Made by a program: the position numbers and the translations under genes. A stretch of 64,000 nucleotides of DNA, taken from Aplysia californica (Eukaryota > Mollusca > Gastropoda > Aplysiida > Aplysiidae). A model generated the notes under the pieces. It did not search any database. It was not told the DNA's origin and worked only from the letters and a program-made list of their open reading frames with translations. The number at the start of each line of letters is the position of its first letter. The first letter of the stretch is position 1. The stretch is taken from positions 1,156,128 to 1,220,127 of the forward strand of contig NW_004797321.1 of assembly GCF_000002075.1 (NCBI RefSeq). The letters are read 5' to 3'. Shown here in pieces: positions 11,173 through 23,100 of this stretch.

Positions 11173-12793
11173 CTATACTAAAGCATTCTCCTAACGTATA
11201 TTAAACTGCTACCCTCATACCCAAAAAGCCATCGCTACTCCTTTCTTTTGCGGTTTCCTTTAATCTTCTTCTTTTCCTTTTTCACTCAGCATTTTTTTCC
11301 CTGAAAACCACTCTAGCTAGCACGAGGACTGAAGACAACTTGGTCTGTTCGAACTAATTCAACTTCGTTCGAGATTGTAGGGCCCGTGCTTACAATGAAC
11401 AAAAAGAAAAAAAGTGCAAAAACCACAGCAACCCTAACTAAAAGTCACAAAAATACATCTGGGCACAGAGGATACATATTTTGCTATTCTACCATTAAAG
11501 GCATCATCAACCCTTTTTTAAAATGTGCAATGGATATATATTGACAAAAATATATTGATTATTTGAGGGGGGGGGGGTATAGCAATACAGGGGACACCAA
11601 CCAAACACTGACCTAAGTCACACGCCACTAATACTGACAACTAATGTACTAATGTAATATCAGGGCTACATTGGTATCACATGAGAAAAAACGGAAGCTA
11701 AAGTTTGACTACAAAGATTTTCACTTTAAAATCACATGTGGTGTCTAATACTGGTTAAAAATAATAAAAATTGCAAGCAGGAAGTCAAAGATACATGTGG
11801 TGATAAGCAGAAACAAAGTTAAGTGAGTACATTTATATAATATCTTAAAGAAAGAAAAAGGCAACAACACGTTATAATATAGTGAACAATGGATAAGCAC
11901 AAAAAACAAGTAGCATGATAATTTTGATCCTGACTCCAGCAAATAGTGTACTGAACCAGGTATTGGTGATATTTTGGCATTGAAATTTTTAGGGCAAATA
12001 CAAAAGTTAATTACAAAGAAAAAAGAAAAAGAAAACCAATTTTTTCACAAAAGAAAAAGCAATCGATATTGAAAATGTTCAAAATAATATTGAGCTAATA
12101 TAAACATCCAGATGGAGGTCAATTTCAGGTTGAAAAAATATGCCTACAGGTCTTGCTATAGTCATATTATTATGGCAAATGAAGAGAAAATCTTTCTTAA
12201 TACAAAAAGAGAAAAACAGAAACAAATGTAAACACAAAAAACTTTCAAACGCATTCTGCTAATATCTAAGGCTGGAAAAAAAACAACTTGAATATAATCA
12301 TCACCAGTTCAAAGAACTGTCAGAATGATTGGTCACTATAAAGTGTCAAAGGAAAGCATACATGTGTTAAAAGCACATTGCCAAATTATGCATTTTCTCA
12401 GTAATATCAATACACAAGTACCATAGAAACTCAAGTAAATAAACAAGGCCAGAACAATAAAGAGTTAATAGCTTCAAACAAAATATGAACCTCAACAATA
12501 TAAATGACACGCACTACACAGCTTTTGTGCTTTGTAAATTATGCTTACAATTCGGATAAAATGTTAAAAAAGACAGTAAAACAATGGCAAGACACTGTAG
12601 GTAGGTAACACACACAAACAAATCTAAAGTGTACGCAACAATGCTTTTACAAAGTGTCTGAGCTTTGGAGACAGTAACACAATGGCAAGATATCGTACAC
12701 GCTTAACTCACCGAGACCATGCATGCAACATAGCGTCAACCAGCTGGCAAAATGTTCTAAGCTCAGAGAGTAGAATTTTGTAGCAGAGAGATA
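11173..12793. other. intergenic, nothing recognised
   Basis: AT-rich, with an 11-bp G run near 11567. A short local duplication, 'CAATGGCAAGA', lies at about 12583 and 12681. No gene is recognised. Confidence 0.45.
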
Positions 12794-12862
12794 CAGTCGA
12801 CTCTGCTTGAGTTGAACCCGCTAGAGTTTATCTTCGGTTAAGTTGATCTTTTTCTCGGGCCC
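12794..12862 (+). mobile_element. TIR-element terminus, family M2
   Basis: Begins TA-CAGTCGACTCTGCTTGAG and continues 'CTTCGGTTAAGTTGATCTTT' and 'CTCGG'. The reverse complement of 39330-39391 carries the same series. It abuts a LINE 3' end, so only one terminus is visible. Confidence 0.55.
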
Positions 12863-12904
12863 CTTCACCTCCTCTTGTTTACGATTCTCAAAAGTGTTGT
12901 CGCA

Positions 12905-13123
12905 TTTTGGATCTAATTTTCACTCCCCTGACGACACCAACTACATAGGCGACTGTAAACCATTTATATGGAACAGATTACCCATGAAACTAAGACAAAT
13001 AAGAACACTTGATAGCTTCAAAAGACATCTTAAACATTTTCTGTTCCTACAGGCCTATCCTTCATAAGCTTTTAACGTTATCTTTCATTATATTTATTCT
13101 GTTCCTATGTCTGGATGAAAATA

Positions 13124-13186
<63 letters not shown>

Positions 13187-13339
13187 TGTGTGTGCATTAA
13201 TGTATATTGCTTGAGAAGAAAGGAAGTAGTAAGAAAGGTTTTGAAAAATGGGTATTCCAATGTAAAGCGCATTGAGCTACATTTTTTGGAAATGCGCTAT
13301 ATAAATGTTATATATTATTATTATTATTATTATTATTAA
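12905..13339 (+). mobile_element. CR1/L2-like LINE 3' end
   Basis: The frame to the stop at 13065 encodes PFIWNRLPMKLRQIRTLDSF then KRHLKHFLF, the usual C-terminus of CR1/L2-type reverse transcriptases (W-N-x-LP ... F-K-x-x-L-K). The 3' UTR carries a (GT)n tract and then 'GTAAAGCGCATTGAGC', 'AATGCGCTATATAAATG' and an (ATT)n tail. This is the stereotyped 3' end of such elements. Strongly 5'-truncated. Confidence 0.8.
13123..13195 (+). repeat. (GT)n microsatellite
   Basis: About 35 GT repeats with one GTAT interruption, inside the 3' UTR of the LINE fragment. The overlapping Cys/Val frames are artefacts. Confidence 0.95.
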
Positions 13340-13606
13340 AACCGTTTCATTCTTTTAACAAATGAACCTGCATTATGTATTTTTCTTGCTTTTTTTTTCA
13401 ACATTTAGAATTTGAATTTCCCCAAAATATTTCTGGAGCACATAATAAGAAATGACAATTTAAAAATTAGTCCAAATTTTGGGCTTTGTACATTTTAACA
13501 GCTGGCTGACAAATTATGGCCAACAACAACCTACATAACAGTTCACACCACAAAATCATACACGACTTGCAGTAAAATAAAACAAAAAAATTACTAATGT
13601 TTCGAA

Positions 13607-13630
13607 GGGGGGGGGGGGGGGGGGGGGGGG
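13607..13630 (+). repeat. poly-G run, 24 bp
   Basis: Uninterrupted G run flanked by A- and T-rich DNA; a strong G-quadruplex candidate. The exact length may be an assembly estimate. Confidence 0.9.
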
Positions 13631-14097
13631 CAAGTTTAAAACAATCTCATTTTTTCAACCGAGCAAAAATATAAAAATTAGTTTACTTCTATCTGTAGGC
13701 CCATATTGGGTCTTCACAGAGGATACTAACACAACTTACTTTATTGTAATAACAATTGCCTTTTCTAAACTTTAAGTTTGTTATTTATGCCCCCATCGAC
13801 AAAATTTGAAACATTTAAGAGGATGGTTGCTTTAACCCTTCCCCTTTCATCCAAAGAGTAACACCAATAAAAAGAATTAAAAAGTCAGTAGTTGAGACAA
13901 GATTCAGTAACTATCAGTGGACTTCAGCTGCAATATTATAACGTACGAAAACAAAACAATAACAAGTCATTTGTTTCACTCTTTGGTCCACTTCAACATT
14001 CACACAACAGAAAAATTATGCTAAACAAACTATATGTACATATCACTGTGTGAAAATAATATATCACTCAGACTGATCGTAAATAAACTATATTCCC

Positions 14098-14288
14098 ATT
14101 AGCATCAGTTAGATCATTTAGAAGATTGGCTGTTTTGACCTTGCATGTTGAGGCCAACCAAAATGAAGTCATACACAACATCCCAGTAGAAAACAGAGAT
14201 GTTCATATTCAATTAAAACAGATTTCCTATTGAGAAAATCAAACTTAAATCTTTTGAATGCAGCAGCAAACAGCCTATCCATTTCACA
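14098..14288 (-). mobile_element. tRNA-derived SINE, family S1
   Basis: Reverse copy containing 'TTTAGAAGATTGGCTGTTTT', 'GACCTTGCATGTTGAGGCCA', 'ATATTCAATTAAAACAGATT' and a decayed head ending 'CCTATCCATTTCACAACAGA'. Overall order matches the S1 copy at 16200. Confidence 0.65.
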
Positions 14289-14371
14289 ACAGACAACAGT
14301 TATAACTTTTATAATACTTTCTTTTTAACAGACAACAGTTATAACTTTTATAATACTTTCTTTTTTAAAAC
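14289..14371. repeat. two-copy tandem duplication, about 41 bp unit
   Basis: Two nearly identical copies of a unit beginning 'ACAGACAACAGTTATAAC' and ending 'AATACTTTCTTTTT' lie head to tail at the end of the SINE. The near identity implies a recent slippage or unequal-exchange event. Confidence 0.9.
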
Positions 14372-16069
14372 CGGGTATAAAACAAAAACTATAGCAACAG
14401 AAACATCAACAAATCAAAACAACTACCAAATGGAGTTGAACTCACTGTCTCTTCAAATTATATTATGCTGTGCTGTTATTATGCTGTTTTGCAAAAAGAA
14501 CACACTACTCTGACAGGTGATAGCATGTAAGCACTGGGATTAAATCTAAGAAATCAGCACAGAACATGACAGCCTATTATATTCAGAATGATTATATGAT
14601 TTGTTCTTAAGGCTTATTTTCACAATATAATCATCACTGAGCACAAATGTGAAAAGCTCCCAGTCACATTGTTCCTTCTTAGATGAAGTAAAAGACGTTT
14701 CAGTAAATGGATAATAATAGAAAGAACTTTATTTTTCATTTGGTAGGAATTCTACTAAAATTTATTCATCAAGGAGTCCTTCAGCAAACATGTCCTACAG
14801 AAACCTATAGTGTTTGCAGACAAAATGGGGTTTACAAGGCTAAAATAAACTGACACTCACGATTTAGAACGACAGTATCATTTTGAAGTGTGTAAAGTCA
14901 CATGTCATTCTATAACTTGAACGAACAAACATAAAGTTTCAGTATAGAATTCCATACTCCCACTCCCTTCCAAAAATCAAAATACCAGGGTTCATATTAC
15001 ACCCTTGGAGTAACAGCCAATTCATAACAGAAGAAGTTTTATTGTATCGTTGTAAAACAATAAAAGTTTTATGACAAACAACATACTGATATGACAAAAT
15101 AAGAACCCTGTAGAAATGAGTCACCAGTTTTCAAGTTCAACGACAAAACAAAGTATGACTTTTCAAAGTAGCTATTTAATTGTAAAGTAGGTCCAGGACC
15201 CCCCAGAAATTTTTTTTCGAATATCTTATTCGTTTTGGTCAAAAAAGGAATTCTTTTTTAAAGTACAGCCAAAACTGAAATACAAACAGTTGTTCTTCTT
15301 AATACCTCTATCATGTCTAAAGGCATATCAGAGTACAAAATGAGATTAATAAAAGATTTTTACAAAGGCGCAATTAGCACATCGATAGTGCTCAGCACAA
15401 ACCAGCCAATCCTGAGATTCCCATTTACAGTCTAGTAAGCACATAGCGAACCAGCACATAGAAAACAGCTTTTCATGTCCCCAGTTTTTTGTTGAACATG
15501 TAGCCTATATATTCTTTGTATTTCAAACACGTATATGAAATAAATTTGTAGGTATAGAAAATATTTCTGCTTCCCACTGACTCAACTATGTGAATGTTTG
15601 ACTGTGTTTCTTTTTTAGCACCTTCGTTTTTTAATTAAATTAGATTCTGGATAAGGGGAAACAAAACCCAGAGTAAGAAAACACTTTTTATCCCTATAAT
15701 ATACACACAATATATACCTGCTTTCAGTTTTTTCTCCATGTACAGAGAATTGGCTCGTTCTGAAAAATTAACTTTCATCTACATGGCTGCCTTGCGCCTT
15801 ATACCATCAATAGTCTATAATTGCACATCAATCTAGACCCACATAGCCGGAGTTCAATAAATTTCCTAGAGACAGCACCCCAAACAGCCTGACCTTCGGG
15901 CCTCCACCCACAGAATACCTAAAAGATACAGAGGAACAGACACCCCAAAAGAAGTTAAATGAAAGAAGATTTACCAAGACTTTCAGAGGCACAAAGTGAT
16001 GATAGTCATGACAACAAGTAGTCAGGTTGAGAAAGACTTGCTGAACATTTTTACGTCCCATAGCAGCAT
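14372..16069 (-). other. downstream flank or 3' UTR of the SLC7-like gene
   Basis: AT-rich, no coding frame recognised. It lies immediately downstream (minus strand) of the transporter stop codon, so part should be its 3' UTR. Several TTTATT motifs, which are AATAAA on the minus strand, occur (for example near 15037), but none can be chosen as the poly(A) signal from sequence alone. Confidence 0.4.
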
Positions 16070-16119
16070 CTAGCCAGGTACCTGTACAAACAGCTTCTGG
16101 ATTACTGATGTAATTTTAC
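16070..16119 (-). CDS. SLC7-like permease exon 11 (terminal)
   Basis: The acceptor CTTTTCAG precedes GTAAAATTACATC. The exon adds GKITSVIQKLFVQVPG and a TAG stop, 16 residues that resemble the amphipathic cytosolic tail of light-chain transporters (x-x-x-QKLxxVVP). The phase-1 join to exon 10 completes a Gly codon. Confidence 0.75.
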
Positions 16120-17105
16120 CTGAAAAGTAGAAACAAAATCATTCACGTAGGCCCTGCAAAATGATAACGGCAATTATTAATGCTTTACTCCTCAACTAAC
16201 ACAATCTAGGTTATTTAGGATGTAGGCTATTTTGACCCTGCCTGTCAGAGCCAACTCAGACTGAGTAGAATACACCATCCCTGAAGACAAACCGAGATAC
16301 TCAACAAAAATCTTCCTCAATAGGAAATTGAACTTACCTGTTATACTTTAGTTATGGCAAAGAGTCTAACCATTAGACCATCTATATTGGTCTGCAAAAA
16401 GATGTTTACCCATAACTTACAAATGCTTTTCTACAAATCTAGTTCTTCTCCATGGAAATATCAAGAGATGCAAAGGACATGAATGATTTGAGTTTAAAGA
16501 TGGGCTTTAAAGTGATAGATCTGAGCACACGCTTAAGCGGAGCGTCACTTTTTTCCCCTTTCAGAGCACCAAACAAACACCACAACAGCATACGGTGGTA
16601 TATATGCATTTTTACGGGAATCCCCATAGCGTTGTGTGAGGTTCAACCCAAACAACTCGGGTGTCAAAAGAAACTAGAATGGATAATCTATAACTTCTGA
16701 AAGATTCATAAATATACAGCCAGTAGTTCTCATTTTATCGCGTTGTAAAAATTGCCTTGTTTTCAGAAGCAAATATTTCCATTTCTACCAAATCGATTTT
16801 CACGCGAAGACAGCCATTTTGAAGACCTTTCTTTTTTGTTTAAAAAGATGTATCGGATCTGGTAGTGCAATTAACAAAACGAAACAAAACTGTGAGTTGT
16901 TTAGACCCACCATAACGCGAGGCTCCACGGCTGGTCACAAAAATCTACAGGGCGTATCGCGGCCTATTCGCCCTGCTGCGAGCGCGTTTACTAAACTACC
17001 TAACCACAGTTTACGGTGGTGTATATCTAGCAGTTGATGCATAGGAGCTCAGGTGTTAAAGTCGTGTAACTGTAAGCGCAGGGGACGGGACAAACAGTGG
17101 ATAAG

Positions 17106-17138
<33 letters not shown>

Positions 17139-20100
17139 TGAAGGGCGATGAGTTAAAAGTCAACATATGCTAATTCACAGTCAATTAAGTATTCATCGAC
17201 TTTGCAATAACTCCCCCTGGCCAGCAAAATGACTATTTCAGTACCTTAGGGGACCTATAACATTGTAGGCTATTATGTATTTATCAATATCATTCACAAA
17301 TTCACTCTCTGAAGATTGCCAAGAAGCCTTTCACAGGTTCAACAGCGGGAAATTGAGTTTACTGTAATGAGTACATTTTTCTACAACAGAACTTACCTAT
17401 GGCTTTTCCAAAAGACTTGGGTTTGTTTTTCCATGTCACACAGACCCAGTAGATAGGAAAACCTGAAACACATTAAAAAATAACCAGGTGAAGTGAATAG
17501 CTTACCACTGTGTTTTAAGCTTCAAACTTTTTAAAGCCTGCACCCCCCCCTCCCCCACATACATATTCAAAAGTAATTAACGAAGTGATGTGAATAGAAT
17601 GCTCTCTTTTAAATTTCAAACTCTTTGAGGTCAAGGACTGCTCTTGTTTAATTCTTTGTTGGAGTAGAGTTTTACAGAACTTGCAACACAATAAGGTCAT
17701 ATATATATANNNNNNNNNNNNNNNNNNNNNNNNNNNNNNNNNNNNNNNNNNNNNNNNNNNNNNNNNNNNNNNNNNNNNNNNNNNNNNNNNNNNNNNNNNN
17801 NNNNNNNNNNNNNNNNNNNNNNNNNNNNNNNNNNNNNNNNNNNNNNNNNNNNNNNNNNNNNNNNNNNNNNNNNNNNNNNNNNNNNNNNNNNNNNNNNNNA
17901 GGTCACAGTGATAGACTCACCTGCTAGGTAGATGAGCAAACCTCCGAACATGGACACCGGCTCCTGGACCAAGATCAGGAACATGAGACCCACACAGACA
18001 ACCACTTGGAGCAACGGGAACAAAATTGGAACCTGAGACACAACAACAGAAACAAAAAACGAAATAGAATTAGAATTAAAATTCCATTTTTATAGATTCC
18101 CCAGGAGAAATTTTGTTTGCAATTGCATAGACACATATCGTCGCCTCAGAACTATTTAGGTCCAAAGTGCACTCTTTACTTAAGTACACTTTGGACAAAA
18201 TTGTTCTGAGGTAACGATATGTAACTGACAGATGACTGCCAAAAGAAAAATGAAAATTTTACAGTGTCAAAAATGTTAATAAATCATACCACTGGTGAGC
18301 AGCGTTTGTTTGTGTGTCATCTGACAACTGGGAGTAATTTTGTTACTTTGTTTCCTGGCATGTGATACCACCACACACAAATTCAAGATATTATTTCTGC
18401 TTGCCAAGAATAGCACTTCCAAGTATATGACTTAATAATCGTTGTACATTATGCGGGCATGACATGAGCCAATAAACCACGTACCTTATATGGGCGAGAT
18501 AGTTCGGGTTTCTTGTACCTCAGATAGAGAAGAGCTAACACGACCTTGAGTCCCATGATGAGAGAGTAGAGCCCGATGAACTGCATGAAGAGAGTCGTGG
18601 CCCCTGTTAACGCCATCACACCTCCGTAGGTCGTCTGAAGAAATGGCAAGTGCAATTAAACTTTGTTGTCATATCTGTTCACATAAGGAGCCTCCTTAGT
18701 CGATGAGAAATAAATTAAGACTTTGTGTTATGTTTTTCACATAGGGGTGGGGTGGGGGGGTGGGGGGGGGGGACTTAAAGCGTATTCAGACCAAAGACCC
18801 ACATCCATCCATCTGTGTAATGCATGGTAGCTGACTAGGAGTATTATGTTCATAAGGCAACGCGTTGTTCATTTGTAGGAGTGCTTTTTTCACCTGGGGC
18901 AAAATTGAGGAGGCACGACAGGTCTATTTAAAAAATATCTCGATAACCCACGAACCATGGTCAAATTTTATTATATAAGATATGTATTCGCATCAAAATT
19001 TGACCAAGAGTACGAATATGAAATAAAATCTAACCATTTCAACAGTAAATTTTTTATTAAAAAATTTGTCTGGCTGAACTTGTCCCACCGTACAGGACTT
19101 CAGGCAAGAAATGTTATGACCGCTGAAAAGTAAGCTAGACAGAAGGACGTCAACTCCTTTCAATGCGCAGACGCGAGACTGCAGTCTGAACACTAGCAGG
19201 AGAGATATAACCCTCTTACTGAATGACGAAGACAGACATGGGGATCGTTGGTCTGAATGTGCAGTTAGCCAACAAGACAGGGGGCCTGTTATACCCAGTT
19301 CCCAGTGGCAAGATCGATTCGGTTTGGTTTGGTTTGGTAATTGGAGCTAGCCAGATTTTTCTCTATGGAGGGAAAAAAGCTACCAGCATGGCACAAACAG
19401 AACAAAAACCGACGGTGACCTTTGAGAACAAACACATATTTTTTCTAGGCCACGAGTTGGGTGATAGGTTTGAGGCAGGGAACTATTTATAGTGTGCACT
19501 GGTCAGAAAATGAACCGAACCAAACTGAAACGATCCTCCAAAAGGCATCGCCCATTACCCAACAAGTGATGATCGAAGGTGTTTAGGTTTAGCTCTCATG
19601 TTGAAGTACATGGTTTGCGTCCTGGTTTATGCAGGCATGGATGGTAATTCAAATCTATTTTATTTTTCCATTCCATTACTAATTCTTTCTTCTCTGTTTT
19701 ACATAATCCTGATCTAAAAATTGAGAACAGAATCTAGTTTCCTAGGAGGTCATATATGTCAACATCGAAACCATCTCAGTGGCCGAAAGTTGAAAAAAGA
19801 CAGACTGCAATGACAAAATAGGGGAGGGGGGTTGGCGTTTGGAGGATCTTCTGTGTATGAAATGTCTTACAAAGTGACCACTAGTGCATTTAACTGGAGC
19901 AACAGGTGCAAAATCAGGTGAGCACTACATTGATGCAAAGAACCATGCTAACTAATGGGAAAGTTAATTTTTAAGCACACATCTCCCCCCCTCCCTCCCC
20001 CGTTCTTAAAAGAATATAATAAATCTTAAAATTCTCATATAGGGCACAGCAGGAGGCCGCATATTCATGAGATACTTGAACACTGGCACGATTTTTTACT

Positions 20101-23100
20101 ACCTGCAAGCACAAGGGGGTCTAGGGGGCTCTGGGGAGAGGTAGGACCTTTGTAGTCTGACTGCTGCTTCCTGCTAATATGAGTAGGAAGGACGGGCGCA
20201 CTGGTCCTCCCCCATTCCCTTAATCTCTCACATGCTGGCTCCAAGCGCCACACCCTGAGACCTCACCTCAGCAGGCGTGCAAAACCATGTGAGGGGGTGG
20301 TGTTAACACGGCACCACTGGGTGTGTGACCTGCACCTAGGCAACTTCCCCAGGGCAGTGCTGCTGACAGAAGTGTCTTTAGGTCATTCCCAAAAGGGGGA
20401 TATTAACATGTTCTTAAGCACAGTAGAATTGTAAATGGGCTGATTTATCAAGGTCATGCTCATACTGTGACCGAACAACATAAGGGGAACTACTGCTCTT
20501 TCTTTCCTCATCCTTACTATCGTCATTTTTTCTTCTACTTCTTTGTATGTTTGTTACTCTCTTGTGAACTGCTATTTCCGGGGTGCCTTGATAGTCGAAG
20601 CAGATTTTGTGCTGTTGATGCTTGAGAAGTGAGCAGTGTAAGCCTGATTCCCCATTTGGACTTCTCTGTTGACATCCACCCTTTGGCGCTCATATGACCT
20701 TATGCAGTTGCGAGCGCCGTAAAACCATTACAAAAACAAAAAGCACCTAGGCACCGGCCAAGGCGTTGACTTCCCAGATAAAGGACAATGGCCACGTGTT
20801 TGAGGTCAAGGCGAGCCCCGCCCCAGGTATTTGAGGAAGTCGGCTGTGGCTCAGCCTGGAGAGGGATGGGCACTGGCAGGCTTCGCCAGGCCAAGACTCA
20901 CTGTATGATAGACCCAACAAAGGATAGAAGAAGGCAAAGAAAGAAGCAGGCCTACAACATTGCAGAGTGGACAGGGAAATCCTTCGCCCAAACTTAGGTG
21001 AACGCAAAAAAAAGGGAAAAGTGGAGGCACCTGATGAGGCTCTGTCATACAGCGTCCCTATGATCCTCGTGGATCATGGGATCAGTGAACAATGACAGCA
21101 AGCTCAAGCCAAAAAAAGCCAAAACCCATCTCTTCACACAAAGGCACTTAGCGCATTCTGAGAGTTCGGAGCGTTCTATGGCTTGCTGGGGCAATAATGG
21201 TTGTAAAGTGCATAGAGTAATATGGTAGAGCATGGTGTAGAGAGTGGATATGCACTACTGGTAAACAAATGAAACTATTATTATTTTTATCATTATTCCC
21301 ACAAATTTGAAAGAGATGAACAAAAACATTTTCAATCTGACTGTCGACCTCAGAAACTAAAACACTATCTAACTTTTGAGTCTGTTTCCATGTGCAGCAC
21401 AGGTTTGAGATCTATTTAAAAAACAAAACAACAACAAAAAAAGCCTACCCTAAGAACAAAGTAATGAAAACCCTGAAGGAAATATTCACTAAACTAATCA
21501 CTGTCTTCCCCAGCATGAACTCAGCATTACACTTATTGTATGGGTTCAACTTTAACTTCCCTTTAAGCGCTCTAAATTTATGAAAGAGGAGGGACCTCCA
21601 CATTTAATGTCAATCACCAACAGAACTGAGCCAAGTAAGTGGAGGGCCTTAAAAGCTTCCCAAACAGCTCAAGTTAAAACACACCTCAATGATGATTTGA
21701 GCCAGGGTTGTTTGATGTAATGGTGTGCCTGAACCTAGGTTAACATCAGATGCTCTTGCATGAGAGGTGTGCAGCACCATTCCTTCATACAAAAGCCTCA
21801 GAGACAACCAAAATTAATATATTGTCTTAAAAGAAAAAAGGAATGACCTAAACGCAGAGTACGTTGGTTTTTAAAATCTGTACCAATGATTTCACAACTC
21901 CCACATGAAAGAGGAAAAAACCATACTTTATTTAACCGCCCTCTTCTTCACTCTCATTGTGACTTTCATATTTTTTGGTCTTGTTCTTTTCTAGCACTAA
22001 ACAACTATCATTGCGTTGATATGCTTCTCTTTACTCAAACTAAACAAAACTCCACCCCTTTCCCAACAAGTCTTCGTCTCCTTTTTCAAGTGCCAAATAT
22101 GAAATATGAATCATCTCTTTTTCAAGAGCCAAATATGAAATATGAATCATCTCTTTTTCAAGAGCCAAATATGAAATATGACATCATCTCTTTTTTCAAG
22201 TGCCAAATATGAAATATGACATTCGCAGTCATGGTTCGACACTTTATTCTCTGCTCAAAAGTTCTCAAAAAACCTGCTAGTATCCTAGTCTTTTCCAATC
22301 ATCTAACATGTAGGCAAAGCAGCAGAGAAATGGATGAACACTGAGTGCCAAGCAAGCGAGAAGGAAAAACCTCACCACCACAGCACCAATTTGAATCAAA
22401 ATGCTCAGTGGCAGAAACTACGAGGTGGGCAAAAACATAACATTTAGTCTAGTGTAGTAAGAGATCTACGACACAAGCAACACAACTAGGTCATATAAGA
22501 GCCGAAGATGAAAGGTGTTACAAAAAAGTCACAATCCACAACAAAAAAAAGAGAAGAGATAAGGATGATAGACGATTGATAAGAAAGAAGGAACAAACCA
22601 CACCACAGCAACTGCCAACCACACACACACATAACATTGCTCAGCTGGTAAACAACAAACAAGCTAAATGTCCCTTTCGAGAAATCTGTAGGGAGTTTTA
22701 CTTAATCAAAATTGAGGAAGTTGAAAACAGTTAAGCAACAGGAAACATCTTATTCAGTTTCATCGATTCACCTCCTCAATCTCTTTAACTTCTCCGATCC
22801 TAAAAATTAAAGCAACAGAAATGTCTACATCTGTACTACCACAAACCACTTCTTGTAGTACTTTGAAAGTGTTCTATTGAGCAGCCCTACTTTGTGAAAA
22901 GAAAAAGGAGAAAAGAAGGTGCTTTATAATGTCAAGATCAGAAGAGAATCTTTCGTAGGATTTCATTAAGACTGATACTTTGTCAACTCGTAAGATTAGA
23001 AGAAAAAAAGTCAGTGCTCAGGAAAAAATAGTTTGACTTTACTTCCATATTTTGGCTGAGAGAATTGAACTAAATCTTTTTATCTCTTTCATTCTCTGCT

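Noticed and set aside
17710-17899. Missing permease exon in the N gap
   Set aside because: Exons 9 and 10 join in phase and the protein aligns without a gap, so no exon is required there.
19313-19535. Inverted GGTTTGGTTT / AACCAAAC pair as a TIR element
   Set aside because: Arms are low-complexity and imperfect, with no target duplication.
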